Positions 11,359 to 22,848 of a stretch of DNA of 64,000 nucleotides are shown one piece after another. Made by a program: the position numbers and the translations under genes. This DNA comes from Oscheius dolichura (Eukaryota; Nematoda; Chromadorea; Rhabditida; Rhabditidae), in NCBI GenBank assembly GCA_932521035.1, contig OW051494.1, positions 9,224,001-9,288,000 on the forward strand. Direction: 5' to 3'. The stretch's first letter is position 1; every line of letters begins with the position of its first letter. A model generated the notes under the pieces. It did no database searches, was not told the DNA's origin, and worked only from the letters and a program-made list of their open reading frames with translations.

Positions 11359-11460
11359 TCGCCGGCAAAGTGAGAAATCATTTTTCAAGGATACTCGTTA
11401 ATAAATCCTCGCCGAGCAAATTGCAACTGTTCTCTCTGTTTTTTTCTTCTCTTGTCTGTT
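11359..11460 (+). repeat. Copy of the 3' flank of the VWA gene
   Basis: From CGCCGGCAAA through CTCGTTAATAAATCCTCG this matches 40121-40211, which lies directly behind the stop codon of the VWA-domain gene and contains its AATAAA. The coding sequence before it is not shared, so either a mobile repeat supplied a 3' end or a 3'-end remnant was duplicated. Confidence 0.6.
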
Positions 11461-11734
11461 ACAGTGTCTTCATTCCTATTTCTTTCATGCTTTTATAGCC
11501 CGTTTCCATACGAATTCAAAATTCGTGGTGCGCCTCCATTCCTGGTCCGGGAAGCTTCAAACCTGGCCACGCAGCGGAGACGCGGGAATGATCATTTTAC
11601 AAATGGGCCTAGGGACAACAGTTCACGTTTTCCGGGAAGCTCGAAAGAAAACCATTTCCGACGAGATATTAAAGCCAGTGTCAGACAATATGGCCCCTTT
11701 TGTTTTCCCGCTTTCCGAGAACGTTTATTCATCA

Positions 11735-11985
11735 AGGTTCCCAAAGGAAGCCCCAAGGGCCCCTTGATTTTGTCTGATTGTGCACAGTGGTCCCACAGCT
11801 ACTATGCGCACCTTTTCTGCTATACAACAATACTTTTCAAAAAAAGCGGAGAAGGGCTGAAAGGTTCATTCGATTCCGTCTTTTACACTGATTCTGATGT
11901 TGTTTTTCGTTTTTTTTTCTGATAAAGCCCGATTTCACCGCCCCACTTTCCTCTGCTACCGTAACCCATCTAGGCCCCTCCTGAG
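11735..11985 (+). repeat. Dispersed repeat shared with an UNC-79 intron
   Basis: The phrases AAAGGAAGCC, CCCCTTGATTT and CCGCCCCAC...CTCTGCTACCGTAACCC (positions 11740-11970) recur in order at 40950-41155. The long frame 11452-11922 that covers this block is therefore best read as repeat. Confidence 0.45.
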
Positions 11986-12077
11986 ACAACGTGCTAGCGA
12001 ATGAATAACAAAAGAATGGGGGAAATCCACTAAAAAGGTGGCACTTTTAATTTCTTGAAAAAGTAGTTGCCGCCACC

Positions 12078-14342
12078 GAAACAAATCAGTGAAGATTGTC
12101 TGTATTTGAATATTTTCACCAGTGACTTTTGTCTCCAGTCGAATGGCTCCTGCCCCGTGGTCGTCTACCTCCACGGGGACAACTTTCCTATGATTCGGCT
12201 GTGATGTTCAATAATACCTTCATTGCAGAACATTATGTGGCGAGAGGTAACTTCTATGGTTTCTCCAATTTTGGCCCGGGAAAACTGCGAAAACTGAATA
12301 AAACTCATCTATGAACGGGAATTTCTCGCTTATTTGGGTCGTTTTCCTGTGGCCCTATAATTTTCCCTCATTTTAATTTATGATTACTGTAAAAATAGTA
12401 AATTTTCAAAGGGGTACAGCTCTTCAATATGGAAATATTTGTAGGAAATGGTCTGTAACCTTTTCTAAAATAATATTTCCTTTTCCAGACGTCATTTTCG
12501 TCATTCCCTCAATGAGGCTAGGCATCCTGGGACTGCTCTTCTTTGAAAATAGTACAATTGTACCGAGGAATCTTCCAATTTATGGTAAATTTTCTATATT
12601 TTTTCTCCAAAACTCCGTCGGTTACATGCAAAGCAGCTAAAAATTTGCTCCTGTAGGTTTTAAAAGGTGAACACGATGGTATAGGCGGCATGTCTGCCAA
12701 GAACGCGGGGTTCCCTGGATAGTGAGCTCTTTTCCAGATATTGAACGTGGTCTCCAGTTCATAAATGAAGAGATTCACAATTTGGAGGAAACAATTCTCA
12801 AGTGACGTTGATGGGCCACTCGACTGGCGGCTGTCTTGTCTATGATCTGGCTTATTCTTTGTAAGTTTTTTGTGTTTTTTTACGGTAGAAACTTCGAATT
12901 TTTAGAACTGTAGACCCAAAAGGGAAACTCTTCCAACAGATGATTATCATGAGCGGGCCGCTCTTGTATTCAACGCAGGAGAAACGGCTAAAGAATTCGA
13001 GGAGAGTACTGATGGAGGCTGGGGTGGTTTTCCTCCGGCACCTTCATAAAAACAATAATTTTTTAGTGTCTCCTTGCCTCAGAAGAATCTTCCTTTGCCT
13101 GTTTCAAGAACCCCACCGAGACTCAAATCCTCCAGGCTCAGAGAAAAGCCGAAGAAGACGGCTACGAGCTCTATGGACTGACATTTGACCCACCTCTAGG
13201 GACAAAAGACGAGAATTTCGAAATGTTCTGGCCGGGGCGACAGGGTTTGAATTTTTTAAGAAAGAAGATTATTCCGGGATAGAAGTGGGAAGATTTATTG
13301 GATTGAAGAATTCGGAGGAGTTATTGAAGAAATTTGTAACAGATAGGAGAAATGAGAGTCACCGTGGGTCTTTTCTTTGTAGAAATTCTTGGTGCTTGGA
13401 AATTAACCAAATTACCTGCAAAATGGCGCGGTCTCTTGGAATTTTCCCTTCTCATTCATATTTTACACTACCCTAATTCCCCGTCAGAAGTGAAAAAACT
13501 TTAGAAAACACGCGCTCTGCCTTCCAAATCTGAATTTTCAGCTGCTTCCAAGTTCCTGAGCTATCAGTCGCAGGAAGTTTTCGTTCCCGCCTATTTTTAC
13601 AGTGTCATCCAGGAAAATAAAGGCGCCAGTTCTTGGCTCTATGAATTTGCGTAAGTTTTCTTCCTCTCCTACTGGTTCCAGGAATTGTTTTTCCTTTTCT
13701 ATTCACTGCAGGACCCATTTCCCCGAAAATTTCGACTCCAAAAAGGCGTTTTTAGACATAAAATAGCCGCTCACTCATCGGATATGCCATTCTTCATTGG
13801 CGCCCATTGGATGAGGATGACGAAATAATTAAGGGCGTTTACATTCAAATGCTGACCAATTTTTATTAAAGGAACTCAACCATTACCAGGTAAAAACATT
13901 TGTTTAGTTCAGTTTGGTAGTTGGGAACCTTTGCCAGGGAATTTCCTGACTTTTATCCTCGTGAATTGTTACAGGCTAGCTAAAATTGAATGGAACAACG
14001 GCCAATTATTTCCAGTTTAAATCGAATAAAGCAGAAGGAGAAATTCCAAAAATGATGGCAGGATACAGAAAAGACGTTGTGGACTATTGGCTGAAAGAGA
14101 TGAAAGAATACGATGAGCTGATTACACGGCAGGAATGAATTGTGAGAAATGGTTTTCTTTCTATTCCATGATAGAAAATAAACTTGATTTATATGGAAAT
14201 CTGCTTATTTCAGAGCGCTTCTTCGTTTGCCCTGCCCCTGGTCATTGGAATTATTCTCTTCACCATAATCTTCGTGACTTCCGCAGTTTTTTGCTGTCGA
14301 GAGCGACAAAAAAGTCAGGAAACAACGCCTCTGCTGTCTTGA
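12078..14342 (+). pseudogene. Type-B carboxylesterase (cholinesterase-like) with C-terminal membrane anchor, frameshifted
   Basis: Recognisable blocks follow family order over about eight exons: SEDCLYLNIFTS (12090, type-B signature), PVVVYLHG (oxyanion region), VIPSMRLGILGLL, GHSTGG (nucleophile elbow, Ser in GxSxG, about 12810), FQQMIIMSGPL, AGATGFEFFKKEDYSG, a region with FVPAYFYSV and AAHSSDMPFF (catalytic His area), and MAGYRKDVVDYW. A last exon (14214-14342) encodes LPLVIGIILFTIIFVTSAVF, a membrane tail ending in CCRE and a short polar end. One-base losses break the frame after YLHG and before the nucleophile exon, another shift lies before AGATG, and TGA at 14136-14138 precedes the tail. 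The N-terminal 80 or so residues were not found. Either a pseudogene or an assembly with many small errors; I favour a pseudogene. Confidence 0.75.
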
Positions 14343-14414
14343 ATTTATGTCGAATATTAGTGTTTTGGTCTATTTTTGAGAAGATTTATAAGAAATAACA
14401 AATTTATTTTCGAT

Positions 14415-16538
14415 TTATTCTTTTTTGTACTGGCAAAGACGATCAGCCAAGGTTGGGGGAATAATCACAGAGGACATATGAGTCCACGAATAAGGAAGAG
14501 CTGCTCCATCTCGCCATCGTTTTCCATCGAATATTTCAACTCGACTCAGATCTAAATATTCTTTCTGTCGTCCACCAATTGCATAGATTTCTTGGTCAAA
14601 GATTTTTCCAGCAAAATAGGTGGAAGGATATTTCATTGGTTCCAATGGTTTCCATGTTGAATTTGATTCTTGAGGGTCGAGCTGCCACACGGCGTTTGTT
14701 GCCTCTTTGCCAACCCATCCACCAAATAGAATAAACTTATTTTCATAAGTAACGAGTGAATGACCCCAGATGGGCTCTGGTAAATAAGTAAATTCAATCG
14801 AGCTGTTATCTTCAGGATTATAACATTCTGCAGTTTTCGTGAGGGTGCTCTGTTCATTCCATCCACCACAAATAATTATTTTATTGTTCCATAATGTCGC
14901 TGCTGCATGAGATCTTACATGTTTCATATCTCTAAAATCTGTTAGTAATCTGGTTTTCTCTTATCCAAACAAAAGAGAAAATCGAAACTAAACTCACGCC
15001 ATTAATGTCCATTTATTCTCCTTCGGATCGTATCTTTCCACACTTTTTAGGTATCCTTTATTTACATCCAATCCTCCAAATACCCAAATGTATCCATTCC
15101 ATTCCAAACAACTATTTTGAATCCTGCTGCGTCCAACATTCATATCAGCCAATCGAATCCATTTCAGATTTTTGTCCAATTTATACAAAGCTTTTAGATT
15201 CCACCAATCACCAAATAAATAGATTTCTCCATTGAGATAAATTGCTCCACTGCCAGCAGCCTTATAAGGTAATTCCAGTTTTATTTTAATCCATTTTGTT
15301 CTATTCTGGCTCAACACTGCCATCCCAGCGTATCCATTATTTCTCAGTCCTCCCACAACCAAAATCTAAACGGAGGCCTATGCTAAATCTAAAAAATAAC
15401 TCACAGTTTCTGAAGTGAATTTTCTTTTTGCCGTATTAACAACGGCTGTTTCTTTTTTGTACTGAGAAAGACGATCAGCCAAGGTTGGGGGAATAATCAC
15501 AGAGGACATACCAGACCACGAATAAGGAAGAGCTGCTCCATCTCGCCATCGTTCTCCATCGAATATTTCAACTCGACTCGAACTTATACGTGCTTTCCGT
15601 TGTCCACCAATTGCATAGATTTCTTGGTTAAGGATTATTCCAGTAAAAAAGTCGGAAGGATATTTCATTGGTTCCAAGGGTTTCCATGTTCGATTTGATT
15701 CTTGAGGGTCGAGCTTCCACACGGCGTTTGTTGTCCCGTTGCTTGATCCACCAAATAGAATAAAGTTATTTTCATAAGTAACGAATGAATGACCCCAGAG
15801 GGGGGTTGGTAAATGAGTAAATTCATTCCAGCTGTTATCTTCAGGATTGTAACATTCTGCAGTATCCGTGACGTTAAATAATCCAATGAATCCACCACAA
15901 ATAATTATTTTATTGTTCCATACTGCCGCTGCTGCACTAGTTCTGGCATATTTCATATCTCTAAAATCTGTTAATAATCTGGTTTTCTCTTATCCAAACA
16001 AAAGAGAAAATCGAAACTAAACTCACGCCATTAATGTCCATTTATTCTCCTTCGGATCGTATCTTTCCACACTTTTTAGACGTTTATCATTTTCATCATA
16101 TCCTCCAAACACCCAAATGTATCCATTCCATTCCAAACAACTATTTTCAATGTTCTCGCGTCCAACATTCATATCAGCCAGTCGAATCCATTTCAGATTT
16201 TTGTCCAATTTATACAAAGCTTTTGGATTCCAGAAACCACCAAATAAATAGATTTCTCCATTGAGATAAATTGCTCCACTAGCAGTAGCCCAATAAGGTA
16301 ATTCCAGTTTTATTTTAATCCATTTTGTTCTATCCTGGCTAAACACTGCCATTCCAGCGTAGGCCTTTCCATTATTTTTCCATCCTCCCATAATCAAAAT
16401 CTAAACGGAGACCTATGCTAAATCATTAAAAATAACTCACAGTTTCTGAAGTGGATTTTCTTTCTGTCGTATTATCAATGGCTGTTTTTGTCGTATTATC
16501 AACGACTGTCCAAGGAATTAGAAATACAACAGCGCATA
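14415..16538 (-). CDS. Kelch-repeat protein with two Kelch blocks (internal duplication)
   Basis: Reading right to left: exon 16538-16441 gives a hydrophobic stretch (VCAVVFLI) and a Thr/Lys-rich linker ending KSTSET. Then comes a Kelch block in two exons (near 16403-16028 and 15961-15410), a short linker (TAVVNTAKRKFTSET), and a second Kelch block (near 15362-14999 and 14932-14415) ending QYKKE and a stop. Each block has sheets with IYLFGG, IWVFGG, IIICGG, FILFGG and IYAIGG, ending ADRL(S/C)QYKKE. Kelch blades usually number five to seven, so each block could close one propeller. All junctions are in phase and I found no stop, so this gene looks intact from the hydrophobic exon on. The start is not resolved; coiled-coil exons lie upstream at 17404 and 18152. 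Partner and function unknown. Confidence 0.75.
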
Positions 16539-16549
16539 CTAAACTGTTT

Positions 16550-17260
16550 GATAAGTTCGTCCCTTTTTTACGTAACTTTTTATTTTTTGCATTTTTCGAG
16601 GTAGTTTTGGTATCAAAATGATCCTCTCCGAATTTTCCAGAACCGTATATGGTTTTGGATGGGTGTTTCCTATCACCCTGGCAAGTTAGCTATCATCGAG
16701 ATTCGACCTTTTTTGACACTTCTGAAGGTGGGATACAAACGAACATGGCGGGGAAGAATCGGTATATCTCGGCTATTTCTGGACTTACCTCTCTACTACT
16801 TGAACAAAAGCTGTTCGTTAGGCCGAGATCTATAGAATCATTCCAACGCTGAAGTAATTGGAATTAATTGGATTTTTGCCGTTGAGTTTCCCTATATACA
16901 AATTCGACATTTTCAATTTCGAAAAATGGTCGAAATCGAAAACGAAAATTCCGTCTGATTCGGTTTCGTTTCGACTTGAAAAATCTGATTTCGTCCAGCC
17001 CTGAAAAGGACCAACCTAACTTTTTATGAAAGCTGCATGGTGAGTCACCACATCACCTCGTGTCAAAAATGGTCGAAACTCTATGAAAGCTAACTTGCCA
17101 GGGTCACAGGAAACTCATATCCAAAGTGGAAGATTCTGGGGAATTAGGAGAGAATCATTTTGACACCAAAAGCACCTCAAAACGTATGCAAAATAAAAAG
17201 TTACGTAAAAAGGGACGAACTTATCAAACAACCTAGTATTAGGGGGATCCCAAACTTGCG
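16550..17260. repeat. Inverted pair of repeat arms upstream of the double Kelch gene
   Basis: 16550-16715 and 17040-17250 are inverted copies of the same block (both contain the GATAAGTTCGTCCC phrase or its complement). Between them lies part of a palindromic MITE. The same arrangement, mirrored, precedes the Kelch gene at 35 kb. Confidence 0.6.
16898..17003. mobile_element. hAT-like MITE, left end degraded
   Basis: The right end reads ATTTCGTCCAGCCCTG, the inverted end of the complete copy at 34753-34865. The interior is the same palindrome of GAAATCG-type words. The left end is lost in flanking repeat. Confidence 0.6.
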
Positions 17261-17404
17261 AGGCTTTCTCAATTTTTTTTCCAATTCCTCTTCATTTCCA
17301 TTCAATTTTTCCACCAATTCTTCTTTTTCTCTTTTCAACCTATCAATTTCTAATTGTTTCTCAATAGCGATCGCCTGCATTGCCATAAGTGGATCATCGC
17401 TCAT
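17201..17404 (-). pseudogene. Coiled-coil exon, copy B of the Kelch-linked family
   Basis: Almost the same peptide as copy A (start MSDDPLMAMQAIAIEK, then the Leu/Glu/Lys coil). It lies on the same strand as the double Kelch gene and about 660 bp upstream of its hydrophobic exon, so it may be that gene's first exon. The donor context after the coil is poor here (GTTTGG), and I could not find a splice that joins it in phase. Confidence 0.5.
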
Positions 17405-17831
17405 TTTGATAGCTGAAAATGAATTTTACTGAATGAATAATACAAAAAGAGTGAGAAAATGGACCGGGAAGAGGTTTGCTGACAGCTGCAAAGAGTGAGA
17501 AAATGGGCTGGCAAGAGGTTTGCTGACAGCTGCCTGGCTGGTTGGATGATGCTGTAAAAGACGCTTCCGGGTGCGTTTTCCGCCACTTTCTAGACCGTCT
17601 ACTTTTTATGAAAATACCGTAACCCAGTCATTGTTCAAGGAGTAAAGAGATAAGTCATTGAGATAAAAATTCGACATTTTCAAAAGAGCGATACTCGGCC
17701 ATCCTGGGGGCTAAAAGCCTTTTTTTGGCCGATAGCTGACATCAAACCCTACAAAAGGACCAGGGCTGGACGAAATTTCGAGTGAGTCACCACATCACCT
17801 CGTGTCAAAAATGGTCGAAACTCTATGAAAG

Positions 17832-18152
17832 CTAACTTGCCAGGGTCACAGGAAACTCATATCCAAAGTGCTTACGATTCTGGGGAATCAGGAGAGAATC
17901 ATTTTGACACCAAAAACACCTCAAAACGTATGCAAAATAAAAAATAACGTAAAAAAGGACGAACTTGTCAAACAACCTAGTATTAGGGGGATCCCAAAAT
18001 ACTTGCAAAGCTTGCTGAATTTTTTTTTCCAATTTGTCTTCATTTCCATTCAAGTTTTCCTCCAATTCTTCTTTCTCGCTTTTCAACCTATCAATTTCTA
18101 ATTGTTTCTCAATAGCGATCGCCTGCATTGCCATAAGTGGATCATCGCTCAT
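17832..18152 (-). pseudogene. Coiled-coil exon, copy C
   Basis: Starts as copies A and B; the coil reads LEENLNGNEDKLEKKIQQAL before diverging. A GTATTT donor-like context follows the coil, and read-through beyond it gives a different C-terminus from the other copies. With copy B it forms a direct tandem pair about 750 bp apart, with shared flanks on both sides. Confidence 0.5.
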
Positions 18153-18769
18153 TTTGACTGCTGAAAGTGAATTTTACTAAATGAATAATACAAAAAGAAT
18201 GAGAAAATGGGCTGGCGAGAGGTTTGCTGACTGCTGCAAAGAGTGAGAAATTGGGCTGGCAAGAGGTTTGCTGACAGCTGCAAAGAGTGAGAAATTGGCC
18301 GGCCATCGATTGCTTGATCGCCGCATTTTGGCCGTTATCACGGGAAGAAGATTGATCATCGCAATTCCTTCTCCACGACGTAGGGACACTTCTTTACCAT
18401 CACAATCGTGGGAATTCCCGACAAGTCTGAAGATTTTTGAATTTTCTACGATTTTGGGAAAGTTATTTAAAGAACTACAGATTTTAATCTTGGAACTACG
18501 GGATTTATTTCAATGGTTAGTCGAAATATTGATAAAAAGAAGAAATTATCAAAACTTTCATGGTAATCGTATATAAAAACAATGAAACACGAAACAAAAT
18601 GTTATGCTAGTTTTTTTAGTAGAAAATATTCGTCACAACTGAATAGTAGCAATAAAAGGACCAAAAAATATCTCAAAATGGAAGGAAAACGAGTTTTTTT
18701 AGCAGTTATTGCTCTATTTTCTTCTACAAGTAATGTCCATTGCTGATTCAAAACAAGCACAGTTATAGC

Positions 18770-18957
18770 GTTTTCCAACGGGTAAAGTTACCGAAGAGTT
18801 TTCACCTCCTTCAACAAATTAGCGAAACTATCACCAGGGTTCATTTTGCGAATCGTGAACAAAATTGAGCGCAAACTGAATTTTTCGAAAATTTGTTCAC
18901 GATTTACCAAATTGGTCTCTCGAGGGAAAAAACTGTTGTAATCCGTTGGAAAACGAG
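18770..18957. mobile_element. Small foldback element with CGTTTTCCAACGG ends
   Basis: GCGTTTTCCAACGG at the left and CCGTTGGAAAACG at the right are inverted, about 190 bp apart. The end sequence resembles the TTTCCAACGG ends of the elements at 28.2 and 29.4 kb, which suggests one loose MITE family. 18180-18770 shows no supported gene; a 102-codon frame at 18268-18576 has no motif. Confidence 0.5.
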
Positions 18958-19139
18958 TTAGACAGCGAAGCTATTACGAGGTTCTTTCTCTCTACGGGAC
19001 CCGAATTCTCATCTTCCCGGGAGCTAATTTGGATAGATTTTATTAGCTCCTGGGAAATGAAAATGCTTCCGACTTCGGGTTGCCCGAGCAAAAATTCTTC
19101 TTGTAATGATCTCCTGTCATATTCTCTTTTCAGATTCCC

Positions 19140-21477
19140 GTCTCCTGTAATCTCGCGGATGCGACCCGAAAGTCCTAACAATTCGCTCCGGGATCTTTTC
19201 CTCCTTCCAGATGCTTGCCAGCGTCATTGGAGCCTTCACAGCTGCCGGCTAAGCTACTTCAGTAAGAAAAAACCTCTAAAACTTCAATACTTTAACATTT
19301 CCAGTTCACAATTCCTGTTGCAATGGACGTGGAGCTTTTTCTCTTTCTCCTCGCCTTCATTTATACTCTTCGCCGAATTCCACAAAAGTAGGTTGCAAGA
19401 AATTGACAGGAATGGTAGCTTTTCCAGAAAGAAGAAAAAAAAATAAAGTTTTCAGCTAGGGCAGTAAGACCAGTTGGAGTCGAACCAAAGAAGAGAAAAC
19501 CAATCGGGCAAATTGCCAGAGAATTAATGGGAGATATGGTAGTATTGGTATCTTCGGGGATTGAGAGCTATAGGTAAGGGGGAATCGGGAGAATTTAATT
19601 CTTTGCAACTAAAAATAAATGATGAAACTGTCGAGTTTTTAGAAAACCACGGGAGGGTAACCGTCGTTCTTTCATGTTTCTAACGGCAATAACTCTGATG
19701 ATCAGTTGCACGACGGCTGTCGAGACGAGAACAAGTAAGTCTTTGATCCTTTCCTGGAAGAAGAGAATTTCATTCAAAATTTTATGTATCGCCATCAAAA
19801 ATGGTAGTAAAGAATTCTCTACAACCAGCTACACTCTAAAAAAATACCCTAGAAAATGCGCTTTCCGTGCCATTTTTTCGTTGATCAATGAGGCTGCCCT
19901 TCGTCGTAAAATAATCCTTTTCAAGCTCTCTTAGATCGTGGTGAAATCATAAAAAAGTGACTTTTCCACTCAAAAGTTATAGGCGCGCCTTGTGGTTGTC
20001 TTTAATTTTGACCCGCCCAGCCCCTTCGCTCTGAAACTTGTTCCTTTATTGTCGCTTCCAATAAGATCCCCTACTCTTTTACTTTTTAGCTGTTAAAAAA
20101 GTTTGTAAACAAAAGAAATTCTCAGAGAAATAGTAAGTTGAGTAGTCTGGAAATGTGGCTCAAGGTACCACAACGTTTTATGGGTTTCTTTATCAATTTG
20201 ATAGGTTGAAATAAGAATTTTATCCATTTTAGGCGGTCTAATAATACTTTTGTCTTCCGCCGAACAGATGAAGGAGCTCTCGGTTGGTCTACTCGTGATT
20301 TAGGCTTTTGGAACGGGTGCGGCTATTCCCTTCGTAAGTTCGGCCAATCTCAAAGCCAATAGGAGAATATTTCTAGTTCTTATTGGTACTCTATCCGGGC
20401 TGGTCATCTTTAAAAGGATCCTAAAGCTGCGAGAGACTACAATAATTATTATTGGTAGGTTTTTAGGCCAAAAAGAGAGAATTGAAGATGTTTAGGACTA
20501 GTATCAGCCTGTTTGAGGACGCTACTCATCGCTGTAGCAACGAACGACGCTCTAATGTACGTAGCCAATGTGGTGGGACTTTTTGCCGGGCTCATACAAC
20601 CGGCTGTTGTCTCTTTTATGACGCAGGTAGGCATTTATTTTGAAGTAATTTGGGCAAAAACGTAATGGAAAACAGAAAAGGCTTGAAAAAAAAAGAGAAT
20701 TATGTAACTTTAGGGGGATTTTCTCTTATTTAATAAAGTCAGAATGCTAGCTAACGAGTTCTAAATCTTACAACCAAACTAAAAAGGATTTTTAAAGCGA
20801 AAAATCTTGAAAATTTTCCTTTTATAACCCGCCGCCGAATAGCATAATCAGAACGAGGTCCCAAGCTACCAATTTTTATTTCAATTCTGTCTAAAACCTC
20901 GAAAATCTCCATTTTCAGCTAATTCCCTCCAATGAGATTGGCCGTGTCTTTTCTCTTTTCGGAATTGCTGCTGATCTGGCCTTGGTTGTTGCAACCCTAG
21001 TTTATAGTCTTCTCTACGAGTTAGTTTCACTTTCCTTTTCTTATTCAAAACATTAAAAATTGCAGAGTTTCCGTCCCTTGGTCGCCCTCTTTTATCTTTT
21101 TCATTATGTTCACTCTCCAGGCTGTTGTCCTTCTCGCGATGCTTTGGGTCCATTGGCAGAGTCAAAAAGAAGGAATCGGCAATGATATCCAGCCCCAGAT
21201 GAAGCCTCGAAGTGTTCAGAAGGCAATTTCAATGATTGGCGAGTCGCCAAGCCTTGACGAGCCAATAAATCAGAAAAAGTTCCCAACAATGCCGAAATTT
21301 TCCCGGAACGTCAGGTTTTCGATACTTTTTAATGAAAGATACTGTATTTTTTCTTAGATTTCAATTATTGAACACGCAGAAGACCTGGAAGATCAGCAAA
21401 ATCGAGTCACATTGTGGGCAAGTATGGAGGATTTGCGACAGCCGCAGAGAAATTCGAGTCAAGTGGCGTTTTATTAG
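19140..21477 (+). pseudogene. SLC46-like major-facilitator transporter, N-terminal half degraded
   Basis: The second half reads cleanly through several exons: REGNRRSFMFLTAITL, then RRTDEGALGWSTRDLGFWNG, LLLIGTLSGLVIFKRI, a segment ending AGLIQPAVVSFMTQ, and LIPSNEIGRVFSLFG with the next membrane span, then WSPSFIFFIMFTLQAVVLL and a polar tail to a stop at 21475. The order, the loop pattern ahead of REGNRR and the E-x-G-R-V-F-S motif fit the SLC46 (proton-coupled folate transporter-like) family. Before it, one span (VELFLFLLAFIYTL) fits TM6. Exons further left (LADATRKS, then IGAFTAAG) are followed by TAA codons. TM1-4 were not found, and the exon join near 20140-20230 gives a stop at the splice, so it is probably a pseudogene. 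Confidence 0.6.
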
Positions 21478-21558
21478 AAGAAAAAGAAGCTCAAAAAAGA
21501 GAAAATAAGATTTTGTTGTACATTTCATACGGACCAAGTGATGATCTCAATTTGTCAT

Positions 21559-21564
21559 AATAAA
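21559..21564 (+). terminator. Polyadenylation signal of the SLC46-like locus
   Basis: AATAAA about 80 bases after the stop. The convergent Kelch gene on the other strand ends at 21621, so the two 3' ends are about 60 bp apart. Confidence 0.5.
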
Positions 21565-21620
21565 GATGTATTTATAATTTTTATTAGAAATATTTATTTT
21601 CTTCGTAGACAGGAGAGATT

Positions 21621-22574
21621 TCAAATTTGCCTTTTGCAGAGATGCTCAGCCAAGGTTTGGGGAATAATCACAGAGGTCATACCAGCCCAAGTATAAGGAA
21701 GAGCTGCTCCATCTCGCCATCGTTCTCCATCGAATATTTCAACTCCACTCAGATGTAAATCTTCTTTCTGTCGTCCACCAATTGCATAGATTTCTTGGTC
21801 AATGATTTTTCCAGCAAAATAGGCGGAAGGATATTTCATTGGCGGCAAGGGATTCCATTTTGAATTTGATTCTTGAGGGTCGAGCTCCCACACGGCGTTT
21901 GTTGTCTCCTCGCTTTCTCCACCAAATAGAATAAGCTTATTTTCATAAGTAACGAGTGAATGAGCACCGAGGGGCTCTGGTAAATAAGTAAATTCAATCC
22001 AGCTGTTATCTTCAGGATTGTAACATTCTGCAGAATTCGTGATGGAAAGCTCTCTAATCCATCCACCACAAATAATTATTTTATTGTTCCATACTGCCGC
22101 TGCTGCATTAGATCTTACATGTTTCATATCTCTAAAATCTGTTAATAATCTGGTTTTCACTTATCCAAACAAAAGAGAAAATCGAAACTAAACTCACGCC
22201 ATTAATGTCCATTTATTCTCCTTCGGATCGTATCGTTCCACACTTATTAGGTATCTTTTACTTTCAGGATTCCATCCTCCAAATACCCAAATACATCCAT
22301 TCCATTCCAAACAACTATTTTCAATCCCCCCGCGTCCAACATTCATATCTGCCAGTCGAATCCATTTCAGATTTTTGTCCAATTTATACAAATCTTTTGG
22401 ATTATAGACACCACCAAATAAATAGATTTCTCCATTGAGATAAATTGCTCCACTCTGAGAAGCCTTATAAGGTAATTCCAGTTCTATTTCAATCCATTTT
22501 GTTCTATTCTGGCTCAACACTGCCATCCCAGCGTAGGCCTTTCTATTATTTTTCACTCCTCCCATAATCAAAAT
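21621..22574 (-). CDS. Kelch-repeat protein, single block, lacking the usual 5' exons
   Basis: Exon 1 (from 22574, ILIMGGVKNNRKAYAGMAVL) and exon 2 (to the stop at 21621) give one complete Kelch block, highly similar to the others: IYLFGG, IWVFGG, IIICGG, LILFGG, IYAIGG. The acceptor used for exon 2 is the second of two AGs, giving LMA|DMKHVRS in phase. The C-terminus ends LAEHLCKRQI, differing from the QYKKE ending of its relatives. No hydrophobic or coiled-coil exon lies upstream. Instead a kinase tail ends six bases before the first Kelch exon. It may be truncated or may have a new 5' end. Confidence 0.7.
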
Positions 22575-22580
22575 CTAAAA

Positions 22581-22848
22581 CTAAAAATAATACAATCTTG
22601 AGAAAAAACATGCTGTTTTTCCCGCTTTTTCAACAAAAAAATCAACAATTTCCATGACTGTCAGCCTCTCGGATATTTCTTCTTGCCAACATCTAAAAAA
22701 TATTTGAAACACGAGGCGATTTACCTGTTTATTAATTCCGCTATGTCTTGGTCAATTTTATCAGAATCTATGGTCGGACGACGCCCGCCAATAATTAATG
22801 GTATCAATCCGTATCCTCGATCTCCCCCCAATTCGGTGTACGCCTTCC
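22581..22848 (-). pseudogene. Protein-kinase C-lobe tail, abutting the Kelch gene
   Basis: Two exons (22848-22725, 22692-22581) join in phase to read GGRRPTIDSDKIDQDIAELI, then NRCWQEEISERLTVMEIVDF and a short end. This is the last part of a tyrosine-kinase-like catalytic domain (G-x-RP, then the CW...R block). The rest of the domain is not directly upstream. Direct read-through ends at a TAG (22581-22583) whose bases form part of the polypyrimidine and AG region ahead of the Kelch exon. The larger kinase fragment at 25.0-26.0 kb is on the same strand, so this could be its displaced end. Confidence 0.6.

Noticed and set aside
11452-11922. A 156-codon plus-strand frame
   Set aside because: Much of it is a dispersed repeat also present in an UNC-79 intron; no motif or exon structure.
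20284-20303. A stop codon (TAG) in the SLC46-like gene
   Set aside because: I first read this exon in the wrong frame. The frame giving RRTDEGALGWSTRDLGFWNG is family-like and open.
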